Positions 36,371-49,247 of a stretch of 64,000 bases of DNA are shown here, piece after piece. The DNA is from Paramecium tetraurelia (Eukaryota > Ciliophora > Oligohymenophorea > Peniculida > Parameciidae), in assembly GCF_000165425.1 (NCBI RefSeq), contig NW_001799289.1, positions 373,342-437,341 of the forward strand. Direction: 5' to 3'. The notes below the pieces were generated by a model that was given only the letters and a program-made list of their open reading frames with translations, searched no databases and had not been told where the DNA came from. The number at the start of each line of letters is the position of its first letter. Positions within the stretch are counted from its first letter, which is position 1. The position numbers and the translations under genes are program-made.

Positions 36371-39300
36371 ATGCTACAGAAGGTTGACATTGACCTTAAT
36401 TAAGTCAATGAAACTATTAAACAGAAATGTATGGAAGAAATCATGAATTATCTCAACAAAGAATTATCTGAGTATCAGGCCAAATGTTAAAATTATATAT
36501 TAAAAATCCAATAAGAGCATGAGAAATTGCAAAATCAATATAGAGAAGACTCAGAATAATTTAGTAAAAGTCTAGTTTAGAAGTTGAGATCACTAAAGTC
36601 ACTTGTAGAAGAGGAAAAGAATAGCGCATTAGAATTAATAGAAAATTCTTAAAAGCATTTTTTAAAATAAGCACAAAGTTAATTTAACGATCATTTTACG
36701 GATAAAAGTTAACTGAAGGAAGAACTTTAAAAAAGAAATTAAGAATATGACAAATTAAAAAAAGACCTGGATAATCTTAAGTTTAGTAAAATTAATGAAA
36801 GTCAAAGCCTACAGAGGGCAATAGAAAAATAATAATTAGTTGAGAATAAATTGGAGGAACTTTAGATCACGTCACAAAATATAATTAATGAACTTAAAGA
36901 AAAAAATCAAAAATAATTGAAATAAGCTTAAGATGAATTTTAGAGATAACAAGATATTTACAAATAAAATTTAGACTAACTCAAATCAAGTAATATTGAA
37001 ACTTTATAATTTTTGTAAAAACTTTAAAATGAAAATTCAAGTTTATAAGAGCAAGTTAATACAGGATAGTCATAATTATAATATTAGAAAAAATAGTATG
37101 ATTAATAATTAATAAAATTTAAAAATGAAAAAGGTTTATTAGAACAATAAGCATTAAAAGCTTAAGCGGAGTACCAATAAATCATAGAATCTAGATAAAC
37201 ATTTTAAAATTAGCTTTAAGAAGAATAAGTTAAATTTAAAAAATAATAACAGGAATTAGTAAAAAGAGCAGAAGAAAATAGGATAAAACAAGAAGAATAA
37301 AAATAGAAAGAAATTTAAGAATAAGAGTAGATAGCTAAAAAAATTAAAGAAAACTATGAATAAATAAATGAAAAAATTTGTAATTTAGAATTTGAAAAAT
37401 AGAAAATTGAATAAGAATAATTAATTAAAGCGAATGCGAATGAAGCTTAAGATAAGAAAAATAGCTAAATGAACGAAACACTTTAGTAAAAAGAAANNNN
37501 NNNNNNNNNNNNNNNNNNNNNNNNNNNNNNNNNNNNNNNNNNNNNNNNNNNNNNNNNNNNNNNNNNNNNNNNNNNNNNNNNNNNNNNNNNNNNNNNNNNN
37601 NNNNNNNNNNNNNNNNNNNNNNNNNNNNNNNNNNNNNNNNNNNNNNNNNNNNNNNNNNNNNNNNNNNNNNNNNNNNNNNNNNNNNNNNNNNNNNNNNNNN
37701 NNNNNNNNNNNNNNNNNNNNNNNNNNNNNNNNNNNNNNNNNNNNNNNNNNNNNNNNNNNNNNNNNNNNNNNNNNNNNNNNNNNNNNNNNNNNNNNNNNNN
37801 NNNNNNNNNNNNNNNNNNNNNNNNNNNNNNNNNNNNNNNNNNNNNNNNNNNNNNNNNNNNNNNNNNNNNNNNNNNNNNNNNNNNNNNNNNNNNNNNNNNN
37901 NNNNNNNNNNNNNNNNNNNNNNNNNNNNNNNNNNNNNNNNNNNNNNNNNNNNNNNNNNNNNNNNNNNNNNNNNNNNNNNNNNNNNNNNNNNNNNNNNNNN
38001 NNNNNNNNNNNNNNNNNNNNNNNNNNNNNNNNNNNNNNNNNNNNNNNNNNNNNNNNNNNNNNNNNNNNNNNNNNNNNNNNNNNNNNNNNNNNNNNNNNNN
38101 NNNNNNNNNNNNNAAGATGACATTGAAACCTTAACCACATATGTTGAATCACTTGCTCATTAAGTTGTTGAACTCGAATTGACATACAAATAAACTGAAG
38201 ATGAGCTCTCATAAACAATAGTTACGAAAACTGAATATGAGCATTTGCTTAAAACTGTAAAGGAAGAATTAGAAAAAGACAACAAAGACAATGAACTCTT
38301 AATGCACTCAGGATCAATAGAACAAAGAAATGATATAAAATTTTGTTACATAAAACAAAAGAACAAAATAAAACAATTGATAGTTTGAATTCGGAAATGT
38401 AGAGTTAAGCTGAAAAACTTTAAATATTGGATAATAAAGTTGCCGAATTAAAATTAAAAGTTAATGAAGCTAAATAATAAGAGAGTTAAGCAAAAGAAAA
38501 TTTAAAAGAGTATTAAATACAGCTTGAAAATGAACAAAAGAATTTTGAATAAAAAATGCTTGAATTATAAAACAAAGCCAAAGAAGATTTGGAAATGTTA
38601 GCGAGAGAAAATACCAATCTTTCTTAATCATAATAAGAGGAGTATTAAAAAACGCTTGAAGATTTGAAAGAACAATATTAGAAAGAACAAAATGAATTAG
38701 AACAATAAGTAAAAGAAGCTGATTCTAAATATATAAATATCAACACAAAATATAAAGAAACGGAAGAGGCTCTCAAAAAAACATAAGAAATGAAACAAAA
38801 GTGTTAGGAAAAGCTCAAAAAATAAAAGGAGGAATATGAAAAAGAAAAAAGTCTGTTTGAATAAAAAGTATAACAAGTTGATAATGAAGTTGAGAAACTC
38901 AAGGTGTTAAACAAAGATACTGAAGAAGAGCTTCAGAAAACAAGAGAAGGTAAATAAAAATATTAGGAGTAGCTTAAAACTTACAAAGAAAAATTTGAAT
39001 AAGAAAGATAGTAATTAGAAGAACAAATAAAAAAAGCTGATGCTGAAGTTGAAAAAATCAATAAATAAAACTATGAAACTGAATTAGAGCATAGTACAGC
39101 TAAAAATCAGAAAGAACTTTATTAATAATAGCTTGAAAAATAAAGGGAGTAATTTGTTTCAAAAATACTTGAAATAGAAAAAGCCAAAGAAAATTTAGAA
39201 AAGAAAGTATTAGAAAATACCAAAGATATTTAATAGTAGCAGGAGCATGATTAAGATAAATATTCTAAATTGATTGAAGATTTGAAAAAAAAATTTGAAG

Positions 39301-39716
39301 AAGAAAAATTAAAATTATAAAAGAATATCCAAGAAGCCAAAGAAAAGGAAAAGGAAGCCTAAGATAAGGAAAAGGAAGCCACAAGTAGTTTAGAAGAGAA
39401 CAAGCGATAGCTTTTAGGTTTAAAAAATAAATACGAACCACAATAATAGGATGAAGAAAACTATTAATTAACTACAGCATTCAACAATATTCGAAAGGAA
39501 CTATAGAAATTTGATATATCTGTAATTGATGATTAAAATAAAAATGAAGAAGCTATGATGTATTAAAATATTCTATCCTATTTAGGTAATAAACAGAAAG
39601 AGTTTAAGAATAAACCATATAATAAGAATAATAAGTATAATAAGTATAAAATTAAAATACTTAAATACACCATTATATAGAGAACCATAATATTATATAA
39701 TGTTTAGAGGAAATGA
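36371..39716 (+). CDS. Coiled-coil protein C (large, interrupted by assembly gap)
   Basis: ATG 36371 begins LQKVDIDLNQVNETIKQKCM, the same head pattern as B and D. The frame is open to the N run at 37497-38113 and is open again after it, ending at TGA 39714-39716. Near 38350 the frame shifts; a very short 17-base intron (GTTACA...AAAG) would join the two halves, otherwise it is a one-base error. Excluding the gap there are about 900 codons, all Gln/Lys/Glu coiled coil (for example DLKEQYQKEQNELEQQVKEA) with a short internal repeat EKEKEAQDKEKEA. Long coiled-coil proteins of this kind form cytoskeletal fibres or tethers in ciliates; the role here is unknown. Confidence 0.6.
37497..38113. other. 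Assembly gap (run of N)
   Basis: 617 undetermined bases inside coiled-coil gene C. The flanks are both coiled-coil coding sequence and the locus contains near-identical paralogues, so the gap was probably caused by repeats. Its true length is unknown. The long X-filled reading frames across it are artefacts. Confidence 0.95.
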
Positions 39717-40725
39717 AAAATAAAATTAAGAGAACCAATTTGGATTTAGAAAATTAATGTTAAGGAATAATTATGTAGTTAAATATCCAAGTAATGAATT
39801 AACATATTATTATTAGAAATATTTGTAATGAAGTTAATTAATGCCCTTAAAGCATGAATATTTATAATCTTATCAAATATTATTCCTAAAATACATTGTA
39901 ATTTTAATTCTTGAAAATCATCAAGTAAATCCATCTGATCCAAAGCATTTACTCAAATGTTAAATTTGACATAAGATTATACTGTTACTTAATTTAATTG
40001 AGAGTTAGTGAACCTTCCCAAATTTTTGCTTTATTCAATATAACTTGATTGTATTTATCTGCAATATCAAGTCTGAGATGATACTCCCTCCAGAATTATG
40101 ACTCTCCTTGTCATTCTGAGAAACATTATCTACCCCCTAACAAATATTATTATGTTGTGTATATGCCCTTCTTAGATATTAATTAGGTGGTTTTAAATAT
40201 TTAATATTAAAAATAATTTGTTTATTCATAACTCGATAAATTAACCGGAAATAATCAAAAAAAAGCAATAGCAAAAAGAACGTTTTGTTATTGAACTAGT
40301 CAATATTTGTTCTTATTCTTATTGAAGATGCCATTATTAAAACAATCTTGAAAGATTAAATTTTCTTTTTTTCGAGTATTTGTTGTATGCTGATATTTCA
40401 CTTTTGATTTGAGAAGCAATCTATGAAATTTGTAGATGATAAATTTATTGAATGCTCTAAATTAAATGAGAACATAATAATAATTAGATGTTATTATATA
40501 ATATCTATTTATCAGGCACAATATTAACCTGAAGCTTTGAGTAAATGTTCTTTTGAAATATTGATGAATTAGTTAGATAGGGTATTAAACTTTTTAATAT
40601 AATAAAAATAATCATATTCAATAATATAAAAGATTTTTTCATATTAATAGAATTCCAAAATTTAAAGCTAATTAGATTCCTTTGCAATATCATAAATTAA
40701 ATTAAATAATACATTTTTGTATAAA
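39717..40725 (-). other. Spacer between C and D with minus-strand coding-like remnants
   Basis: In about 1 kb between the plus-strand genes C and D, the minus strand shows broken protein-like pieces in different frames around 39720-40140 (QNDKESHNSGGSIISDLILQ, NKAKIWEGSLTLNQIKQQYN, LDQMDLLDDFQELKLQCILG). TGA codons lie between them and no start is visible. They may belong to one decayed gene; I do not recognise it. The rest (40140-40725) is plain AT-rich sequence. Confidence 0.35.
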
Positions 40726-42415
40726 ATGTAGTAGTAGGCTGAGTTTGATCTGAAGGAGATAGAAGAAGTCATCAAAAAGAAGTGTAAGGAGAGAGAGGAA
40801 GAGATCTCAAAGCAAGTTAATGATGAATTAACTAAGTACAAAACAGAATGTGAAAAATACATAGAAACAATACAAAAAGAGCATGAAAGAATATAAAAGG
40901 AATATGGATAAGAATAAGAAAAATTTAATAAATCATTAAAGGAGAAGATCAACTAAGTTAAGGCACTTGTGGATACTGAAAAGAATAACACTAAAAAATT
41001 GATAGCCAATGCTCAATAAAAAGTTGTTGAGATCACACAAAGCTCATTTGATAGTTTAGTTTAAGTTAAGGATTAAGAAATAGAAAACTTAAAAAAAGAA
41101 CAATAAAAGTTATAAATCTAGATAGAACAATTAGAAAAGGAAAGGTAAGAACAAAATGCTTAAATTGAACAATAAAATATAGACAAAGGAAAGTTAAGGA
41201 AGGAGATTGATCATTTAACAATTGATTTTAAAAAAGCATCTGAACAGAAACATTTAGAGGCTTAAGAAGAAATAAAGAAAAACGTCAGATTAATCTAAGA
41301 AGACTATTAAAAGATGAATTAAAAACAAATATAAGAACATGAAAGGGATATGGAATCATTTAAACATTCCTTACAAAAGACTATTGATAAACTTATTTAA
41401 GAAAACAATAAATTATAAACATAATTAACGAATGCTGAAATTGAAAAAATATAAATGAATTAATCCTAATAGTCTTTAACAGAATGTAAATAATGTGTCC
41501 AAGATCTATCAAATTCCAATCTTGATAAAGAGTCTTATGAGTTACTGTAAAATACTATTAAAGAATATGAATAATCAGTTCAAGATATGGAGACTGAAAG
41601 AAAAATGTTTTTGTCTGCTAAATCTGAAATTTCTGAAAAGGAATAAGAAAAAAAATAGATGGAAATGAAATTGGAATAAAAATAGCATGGACTGAATAAA
41701 TTAAAAGAAAGAAATGAAATTTGTGCGAAAAACTTAAAAGCATGCTAAGAACAAATTTTGAAATTACAGTAATAACTTAAAGAAAAGTCAGAATTAGAGG
41801 ATAAAGCCAAAGAAGCTTAGTAAAAGTATTAGCAATAGCTTATAAAGTTGAAAGACAATTTTGATAAACAATAAAAAGAGTTATAATCATACATGGCTTA
41901 ATTAAATGAAATTAAAGACAAGTTTGAAGAAGAATAAAAAAAGAATATTTTATTAAAAGAAGAATTTGAATCGGAGAAAAAGAGATTGTAAGAAGAAAAT
42001 AAAAGAAATTAAGAGATTCTTTAAAAAAAACATGAAGAAGCAATTTTGTATTAAATTAACTCTAATTTAGATAATAAACCTAAAGAATCGAAAAAGAGAT
42101 ATTAGATTAAAGAGGAAAAATAGTTGAAATGGAATTGATAAAGCAAAAGGAAAGGCTCAAGCCAAATAATAATTAATTAAGCGAAGGTACACTTCATATA
42201 TAATTTTCATTAGAACAACTTCAAAATAAGTTATCAAAGATTGGTGAGCACTTGCATAATTATAGAAGAGCTATGACTTAAGGTTTATAAATCAAAGGTA
42301 ATAAATTAATTGAAAATAATTAGAATGCTTATTATCTGAAATTGGTTATTTTGAGAAGCAAGCATAAATGTATCCTATTGAGTCATTGTTGGATACTGGG
42401 ATAACATCCTATTGA
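40726..42415 (+). CDS. Coiled-coil protein D
   Basis: Introns 42048-42070 and 42298-42323 give exactly 546 residues from ATG 40726. The head (QQQAEFDLKEIEEVIKKKCK) is shared with B and C. The body is continuous Gln/Lys/Glu coiled coil, and the last exon is more varied (LSKIGEHLHNYRRAMTQGL, ECLLSEIGYFEKQAQMYPIE). The block 41325-42010 is nearly identical to gene A in reverse orientation. Many Gln are written TAA/TAG. The function is unknown, with a filament or scaffold role likely from composition. Intact splice sites and an exact codon count suggest a live gene. Confidence 0.7.
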
Positions 42416-42918
42416 TAAATATATATCTAAATGAAAAAGTATTTATACGAATTATTTTTCATCGTTTCTTAATTTATAAAGACTTGTATTTCTATTTGAT
42501 AATAGGCTAACAAAAAAATTATCTAAACATTTCTCTTATAAAGATTATTAGGTAAACATATAATAAATTAAAATAATCTTAAAGTATTTTAAATTTCAAG
42601 GAGAACTATTACTGAGAAAAAATGTCTCTAGTAAATAAATACTAAATTTAAAGTTAATATTATTGAGATATAGAATAGAATTAAAAATATAAATAAATGT
42701 AAAGCTGAGTTTAAACTGAATAAGAAATCAAAAATCAGAATCTAAATAGCTAGAGAAGATAAAGGATTTGTCTAAGTAACTTCAAATGTTAAGGTTTGGA
42801 TATTATTCAACCTATAATGATTTATTCTATGTTTTATAAAATTCAATATATGACCTATAATTAATTAAGTAATAGAATTCTAATCGGCCAAATTTTTTGG
42901 TAGCTATTATTATTTTTA
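42416..42918. other. Spacer between D and E
   Basis: About 500 AT-rich bases with only short frames. Nothing recognised. Confidence 0.45.
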
Positions 42919-45307
42919 ATGCAAGATTCTGAACCAAGAGGTAGAGTCTCTATTGGTGGAAAGACTGATAAGTTTAGGATGGTGAAGTTGTCTCTGTCGT
43001 ATAAGGAGAAAATTGATTCAACATTGTATATTAGATTCATCAACAAAACATTAAATGAAGAGGTTTATAAGGTTTAAGAAATGAAGTAAGAGTAGTAGTT
43101 ATATACAATTGAACTAATTCTGAAAGAAAACTGCATCTATAAATACTATTACGACGCTCTTGATAATACAACTAAATTAAAACATACGGAGCTAGGGCGC
43201 AGATATTTTTAATTTGCTGAGACTGAAAAGATTTAAATTGATGAATGGAATAAAGTTTGGTGTCTCTACAGAATTCGTCCAAAGACTGATGAAATATTTA
43301 AGGCTTATTAGATTTAGGTAAAAAATTTACAAGATGGGAAATATTTTGAACTAAGAAAATCAGCAATTGTATTTCCAGCAAAGGATTTTTATGAAAACAC
43401 AGGTGATAGTATGTCTTAAGAGATTATACAATTTTCATTAAGATCAAAAATAGATGAGAAAGAGGATTTGAGCTCTTAAATTCAAATTTAGAATATAAAT
43501 AAATTTAAGATGAATTGTTTTTTTATTGAAATTGATCTGCAGTTATTTCCAAAATAAAAGTAGGATTAAATTAAAAAGTTTTTTATAGGTATTTGAGACA
43601 AATTAAGAATGGAATTTTAGTTAAAAAATTTAGATATTAGAAGAATAAATTAAAGAAAGAGATAAAGGGATATAAGAATTAGAACAAGAAAATGGCGAAT
43701 TGAAGTTTAAGTAAAAGGACAAAGATTAGCGTTTATCTGAATTACAAATTGAAATTATAAAAAAAGATGAACTTCATAGAAAAGAAATAAACAACCTCAT
43801 TTATAAATATGAGTAAGAAAAAGCTTCTCTTTCTATCCTTCATTGTTAAGAAACCAATAATTTAACGGTGGAATTTGATAAAAAATTTAAACGTCTTTCA
43901 GATCAAGTTACTGAATGGAATAATTAGTACAATTCAATTTAACAAGATTTCAATTAATTTTAATTAAATGCTACCAAAAGGATAGCCGAATATATTGAGA
44001 AACTTTAAGAATCATAAACAACCGTTCAAATCTAGGAACTTTAATTGATTTAATTTAAAAACAATAATTAAAATGTTGTTGAAGATGATAGCCAAATTAA
44101 TGATAAAATATTTATAACATTACTTGATGGTGATTAAAAAGCATCCAAAGAAGAGATTACTTAAATGAATAGTTTACAAGAAACCCTCAAATAGTATAAG
44201 GACAATCTTCATGAATTGTAAATTAAGAATCAAGAGATCGAATCAGAACTTTCAAAGAAAGATAGATTACAATCAGCATTTAAGGTAAAGATCAATGAGT
44301 AGATTAAAAAATACAACACTTGTATGTTAAGTTTGGAAAATACATAAAATCAACTTCAAGATTATATTCAGAAAAATGAAGTTTTACAACAAAATAATTT
44401 ACATGAGGTTGAACGTTATAAAAAGCTCTAAAATGTATTAGAAATAATTAAAGGGAAATATAAGGATCTTTAGAAATATAAAGAATAATATTAAGAGCTA
44501 TTGGATAGGTATGAAAAACAAACACAATAATTTGTATAATTAGAGAATTAAAAGAGAATCGATGATATGGAATTCGAAAAGCAAATAACAGAAAAATCCA
44601 ATTAAATTCAGTCAATGGCTTGCGAATATCAAAAATAAATCACATAAACTTAGTAAGAAAATTAATAATTATTGGAAAATTAACATGCAGAATAACTTAT
44701 AAGATTGAAGTAGAAACATGATCTTTTTATGCAATTTTCGGAAGGGATTTTAGAGAATGTGCTTACAGAAATTTTAAAACCTTATTAAGTTCATCAAGCA
44801 ACATTCTCAAGAAAGTTATCATCTAATTTAGATAGTGAAATACGTAATATTAAGTGTTTAATGCTTATAAATTTTGAAACAGCTATAAACATTGCTGCGG
44901 ATGGAATTAATATCATCACAAACAATTCATTCAATAATTTGAAGGAAGATTTAATTAATATCCATAGCCAAATCATTTAGTAGATTTAGATATATAAAGA
45001 AAATATAGACTTTTCAACTATGAAATGTTTGTTATCGCTTATGAATGAGTTTTAACAAAAAATAATAGAAATTAAAAATTTCGCATATTCAGTAGAAAAC
45101 ATGTTATAATAGGACTAAGATTAGATTGATCTAATTAATAATAATTGTTAAACTCTGGAAAAAATATTAGATATTGTGATCAAATTAAATAGTGTTTTAG
45201 AAAGAAAAAACGATGAATTAACTATACTATTAGAAAATTAAGAAATCGTTATTTAAGCATTTGAACATTTCCGATAAAAATCATTAAGTCTTATTGATAG
45301 CATGTGA
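42919..45307 (+). CDS. Coiled-coil protein E with N-terminal beta-rich (CBM20-like) domain
   Basis: One 19-base intron (43589-43607) gives exactly 789 residues. The first 230 residues are not coiled coil but beta-rich: FRMVKLSLSYKEKIDSTLYI, TIELILKENCIYKYYYDALD, GRRYFQFAETEKI and DEWNKVWCLYRI. The order of a Y-K-Y-x-Y strand, then R-x-F, then W-N-x-x-W resembles the starch-binding CBM20 fold and recurs in gene F; this is an inference from pattern. The rest is coiled coil, ending in a helical region with few Gln (CLMLINFETAINIAADGINI). No membrane anchor is present, unlike F. Confidence 0.65.
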
Positions 45308-45657
45308 TTAAAATCGATTTAGAATCAAAATGATAATTTATATAATACATATCTATTCCATTTTTATAATTCAAATTATTTTTAAATATGCGATTTAGAT
45401 GAATAGTTCATGGAAATTTGTTTTAATTATAGGATAATTTCAATAAAATACAATTTCAGCTAAATCTTAGATTATAAATTAATGGATCATTGGCAGATTT
45501 TTTTCAATTCTTGAGAATTTACAATAAGCCTATTGTAAAATAATAATTTGAATAAAATTTTAGCTAAAATATTAAATAATAATGTAGAGATGACTTAATT
45601 AATGATATATCCAAATTATAAAAATAACTTTTATTAAATATTTCAACAATTATTATT
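45308..45657. other. Convergent spacer between E and F
   Basis: About 350 AT-rich bases between two converging gene ends. Nothing recognised. Confidence 0.5.
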
Positions 45658-48149
45658 TCATATTAGCAAGTTTTGATATTTTAAGAAAACTATTATTAAT
45701 ATTAATATAATTAAAGCTGATAGTACATTCATTTTATCGAACCATTTATTTTATTCTTTATTAACTTAATATTTCTTATTTTCTTATGATTATTTTATTA
45801 GAATCGTAACATCTTCCTAAAGCTAATTATTAAGTTATTCTAAATCAGTGATATTTTAAATATCTTTTGATTCTTAGTTTCTAATGCAGTTTTTTGAATT
45901 AATCTAATCTAATATTACGCTTAATTTGCAAATTTACTTCAAAAAGTTCTCATTAAGTAGATTTTCAATAGCATCTGAATTAGAATAGGTTGTCTACAGT
46001 TCTGATATAATTTCAACGCATAAATCGTTATGATTTTGTATTTTATGTTCTTATACTTATAGTAATTGCGTAGATATTTCTTAAATTATTTATTAAGATT
46101 ATCGATAAGCATCTAATACAGGTTTTTATTTGGGAGATTTCTTATAAGGTAAAAAACTGATAAATCTTTTATAAAATTCATTTTTAGTAGGAATTTCATT
46201 TAGAATTCTTTCATATTTTTGATTTGCTTTAAAATCCATCTTTTATCTTTATTGTTAATTTGCTTTTTTTTACAATTCTTTTTAATTTTCTTCTTATTAA
46301 TCTAGTTTTTATTAGATTTATGCATGCATCTCATTCATTGTTTTATCATAATCTTATTTCAATTGTAAGATATCGGATTCAAATTTTACTTACTAATCTT
46401 TATTTTTTTGTTACTCTTCTTCAAATTTTTTTTCCAAATCTTCCAATGCCTTCCGATACTTGTTTAATTCATCTTCTTACTTTTTCAATTTACTTTAGAC
46501 AAATTTTAGTTATTCTTAATATCGATTTTATTTATCCTCTCTAATATTTATTTCTATTTGCTTTTCTTCGCCCATTATTTGAGACTCCTATTGGCATTTT
46601 TCTAGTAATTCTTAACATTTTTTCAATTCGTCTATGGAACTAATGCATTTTTATTTTATTTGAAGATTTTTTTTTCCTAATCTTTCCTTAATACATTCAT
46701 TTTCTTCTTTCATTTCGACAACTTTAGATTCATAAATTTTCAATCGTTTCTGAAGTTCTTGAAGATTGTTTTATTCTTCTTCGGAAAATTGATTGAAATC
46801 TTCTGCTTGAATTGTAATTTCTTCAGAAGAAAAGTTAACGTTTTTATATTCTAATTCCATCAACTTTTGATTAGCTTCTTCATATTATGTGATATATTAT
46901 TAAATAATCTTCTCTGAATATTGTTTGAAATTATCAAACTCAATTTTATTCTAGTTTTTCAACTGTTCAAGTATTTCCTTATTTTCAGACATAAATTTAT
47001 TCATTTCTTCTTTATGCTTTAATTATATATCAATATTTTCTTATTCTAATCTAATTCTGTCCATTTCATTTTTAGACTCTAATTACTTTAGTCTACTTTC
47101 ATAATAATTTTATTTATCTTGCAAATACTATTTTTTTTATTTATTTTAATTTTTAAAAATTTCCAATTCTTGTTTCTTTTCTTCCAATTCTTATTTCTTT
47201 TTATCCAATTCTTTTTCCTTTTCTTCCAATTCTAGTTTCAAATTTTTCAATTCATATTTCTAATTTTTCGATTTTTGTTCCAAAGTTTCCATATCTTATT
47301 TCTTAAATTTCAATTCTTCTTCATATCTCTTAACCTCATCAAAAAGTCTTGAATAATTTTCTAATCTTCTTTTTACGTTGCTGTCTATCTTATATTCAAC
47401 AGAGATTAGATTTGAACTATGATTCTTTTGATCGTTAACATAAACTGAGCTTAAGTATTCATCGATCCTCTTGCTCAAGGATTCATCTATTTTCTGCTTT
47501 TCTGCCTCTTAATTAAAATTGATCGATTTTCTCACTTTTGGTTAATTATTCAATTCTAATTGAATTTAGATAAAACTCATTTATCTACTCTTCTAACCTT
47601 TGTCCCATTCTATGATTTCTTTACAACTCATCTTATTATTAGCATCTTTCTCTAGTTTAATCATATTGTTCTCATTATTTTCTTTTGTATAAATATAAAC
47701 CATATAACCTGAAAAGTTGATTAACTTTTCATCAATTAAACTATATTTGCACCATTATTTATTCCACTAATCTACTTCAAAAGGATCATCAGGGCTGTAT
47801 TAATAACCTCTAAAATATTTTTCACTGATAGTATCCTAATCATTCTTTTGACAATATTGATATCTATATTTGCTTTTCTACAAGACTTTTATTTTCGTTT
47901 AGTAAATCATGGATTCTTTATCTTTTTCATCTAACTCCATTTCGTACTCCCTATCAAGAGGAGGCTGATCACCATCTGATGGTCCATGCAAAAGTTTAAG
48001 AAATACTTGAACTAGAAATACAAATTTTATTTACAATTATTTTGAGCTTCTGGATTACTTTTTAGAATTTACTCTTGGCTCAGCTTGAGTTTAAAAGTAA
48101 TATTTGCAAAGGATCCAGTATTTGATCTTGATTTTGATCTTTCTTCCAT
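45658..48149 (-). CDS. Coiled-coil protein F with CBM20-like head and C-terminal membrane anchor
   Basis: One intron (48012-48034) gives exactly 822 residues from ATG 48149. The head (SFANITFKLKLSQEQILK, KIKVLQKSKYRYQYCQKN, EKYFRGYQYSP, DQWNKQWCKYSL) has the same layout as that of gene E. A coiled coil of about 450 residues follows (KKQELEEKKQELEIFKNQNK). The C-terminal region is FYKRFISFLPYKKS then IISELQTTYSNSDAIENLLN. The last 30 residues are a Trp-bounded hydrophobic helix (WFDKMNVLSALIILILIIVF) with a short tail, i.e. a tail-anchored protein. Golgin-type tethers share this plan of rod plus tail anchor, so a tethering role is possible. Relics of its C-terminal part lie beside gene B. Confidence 0.7.
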
Positions 48150-48212
48150 CATTATTTAATATGGATGTATCTAAATATTAAATGTCAATTATAAAATTAA
48201 TTAACATTTAAT

Positions 48213-49231
48213 ATGGGAAATTCATAAAATGGGAAGGAAGATATGGATTATGATTAAGTGCTAAAACACTTCAATTTTAATTAGGATATTAATCATTACC
48301 AAATAGGAAATGTTAAGATTTTTGAAGCCATTGAAAATAAGAATCAGAAAGTGTTTCAATTTAAGCGATTATGCTAATCAGACTAGTAATTGCAACAATT
48401 GAAACATCATTTCTAATAACGAAAACTATTAATAAATGACCACCTGGTCAGAGTGTTTTACGTAATGGCGAAAGAATCAGTTATGTGTTCAGATGCGAGT
48501 CATGTTGTAGTATTGGGAGAATACTTCTCAAATAGCTTATTTTCAGAACACGAATACAAGTACGATTGATGTGATGTTGATAGTTTGAATCAGAAGTTAA
48601 TTTTCAATGAATCTCGACTGTGGTTCATAATTTATTAAATAATCTAATGTTGCGCATATTTAGAGGGATAAGGCAAATACCATGGAGATTTGAGTATTCA
48701 ACATGTTTATTTAGATCTTGATGGGTCTGTTAAACTGATTGTATTACATTAATAATAAAAACAAGGAACATGATTTTATACCAGGAGGAATGAACCCATT
48801 TTAGAAGGCATTATACAATAATGAGTTTCATGCTTTTTCGCCTGAATTGTTGGGTTTATTGCAATAAGGAGATAAGGAGCACCAGTATGGGAAGATAGAC
48901 AATGCAACCCTAAATAAGACAGATGTGTTTTGCTTAGGATTGATGATTCTGGAATTAGCTTCGCAATTTCGTATATTTATTTATATGATAATTAGCAACC
49001 TAGCAATATTATGATTGGGAAGCAAAGTCTATGAATTATTAACAAATAATGAATGCCATTTAGTTTTTGCCCAATAGAGGGTATTCTACAGTATTGCAGA
49101 ATCTGTTGTTGCAGATGTGTTAGGAGGATTTAGGAGCGAGGCCTGGATTTCAAGAGATGAGGACTGGGCTGGCATCTTTGGAGAATGACATATTATCGCA
49201 TACAGCATTTTATAGAAGTCACATTAAATGA
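48213..49231 (+). CDS. Protein kinase-like protein lacking catalytic residues (pseudokinase)
   Basis: Introns 48560-48583, 48741-48765 and 48971-48995 give exactly 314 residues. The start MGNSQNGK is a good N-myristoylation signal. The fold is recognisable from YQIGNVKIFEAIENKNQKVF, a catalytic-loop equivalent HGDLSIQHVYLDLDG, an activation-segment end AFSPELLGLL and the helix-F region TDVFCLGLMILELAS. The catalytic loop has HGD with no Asn, the DFG motif is missing (KLIEHDF) and no clear glycine loop is seen, so it should not transfer phosphate. The first intron is 24 bases with in-frame TGAs. It probably acts as a membrane-bound scaffold; the partner is unknown. Confidence 0.75.
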
Positions 49232-49247
49232 TAATTATAATTATATT

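Noticed and set aside
37421-38218. Long minus-strand frames of 237 and 265 codons made mostly of X
   Set aside because: They span the N gap and exist only because undetermined bases contain no stops.
46260-46544. Plus-strand hydrophobic frame of 94 codons
   Set aside because: Antisense to the rod of gene F.
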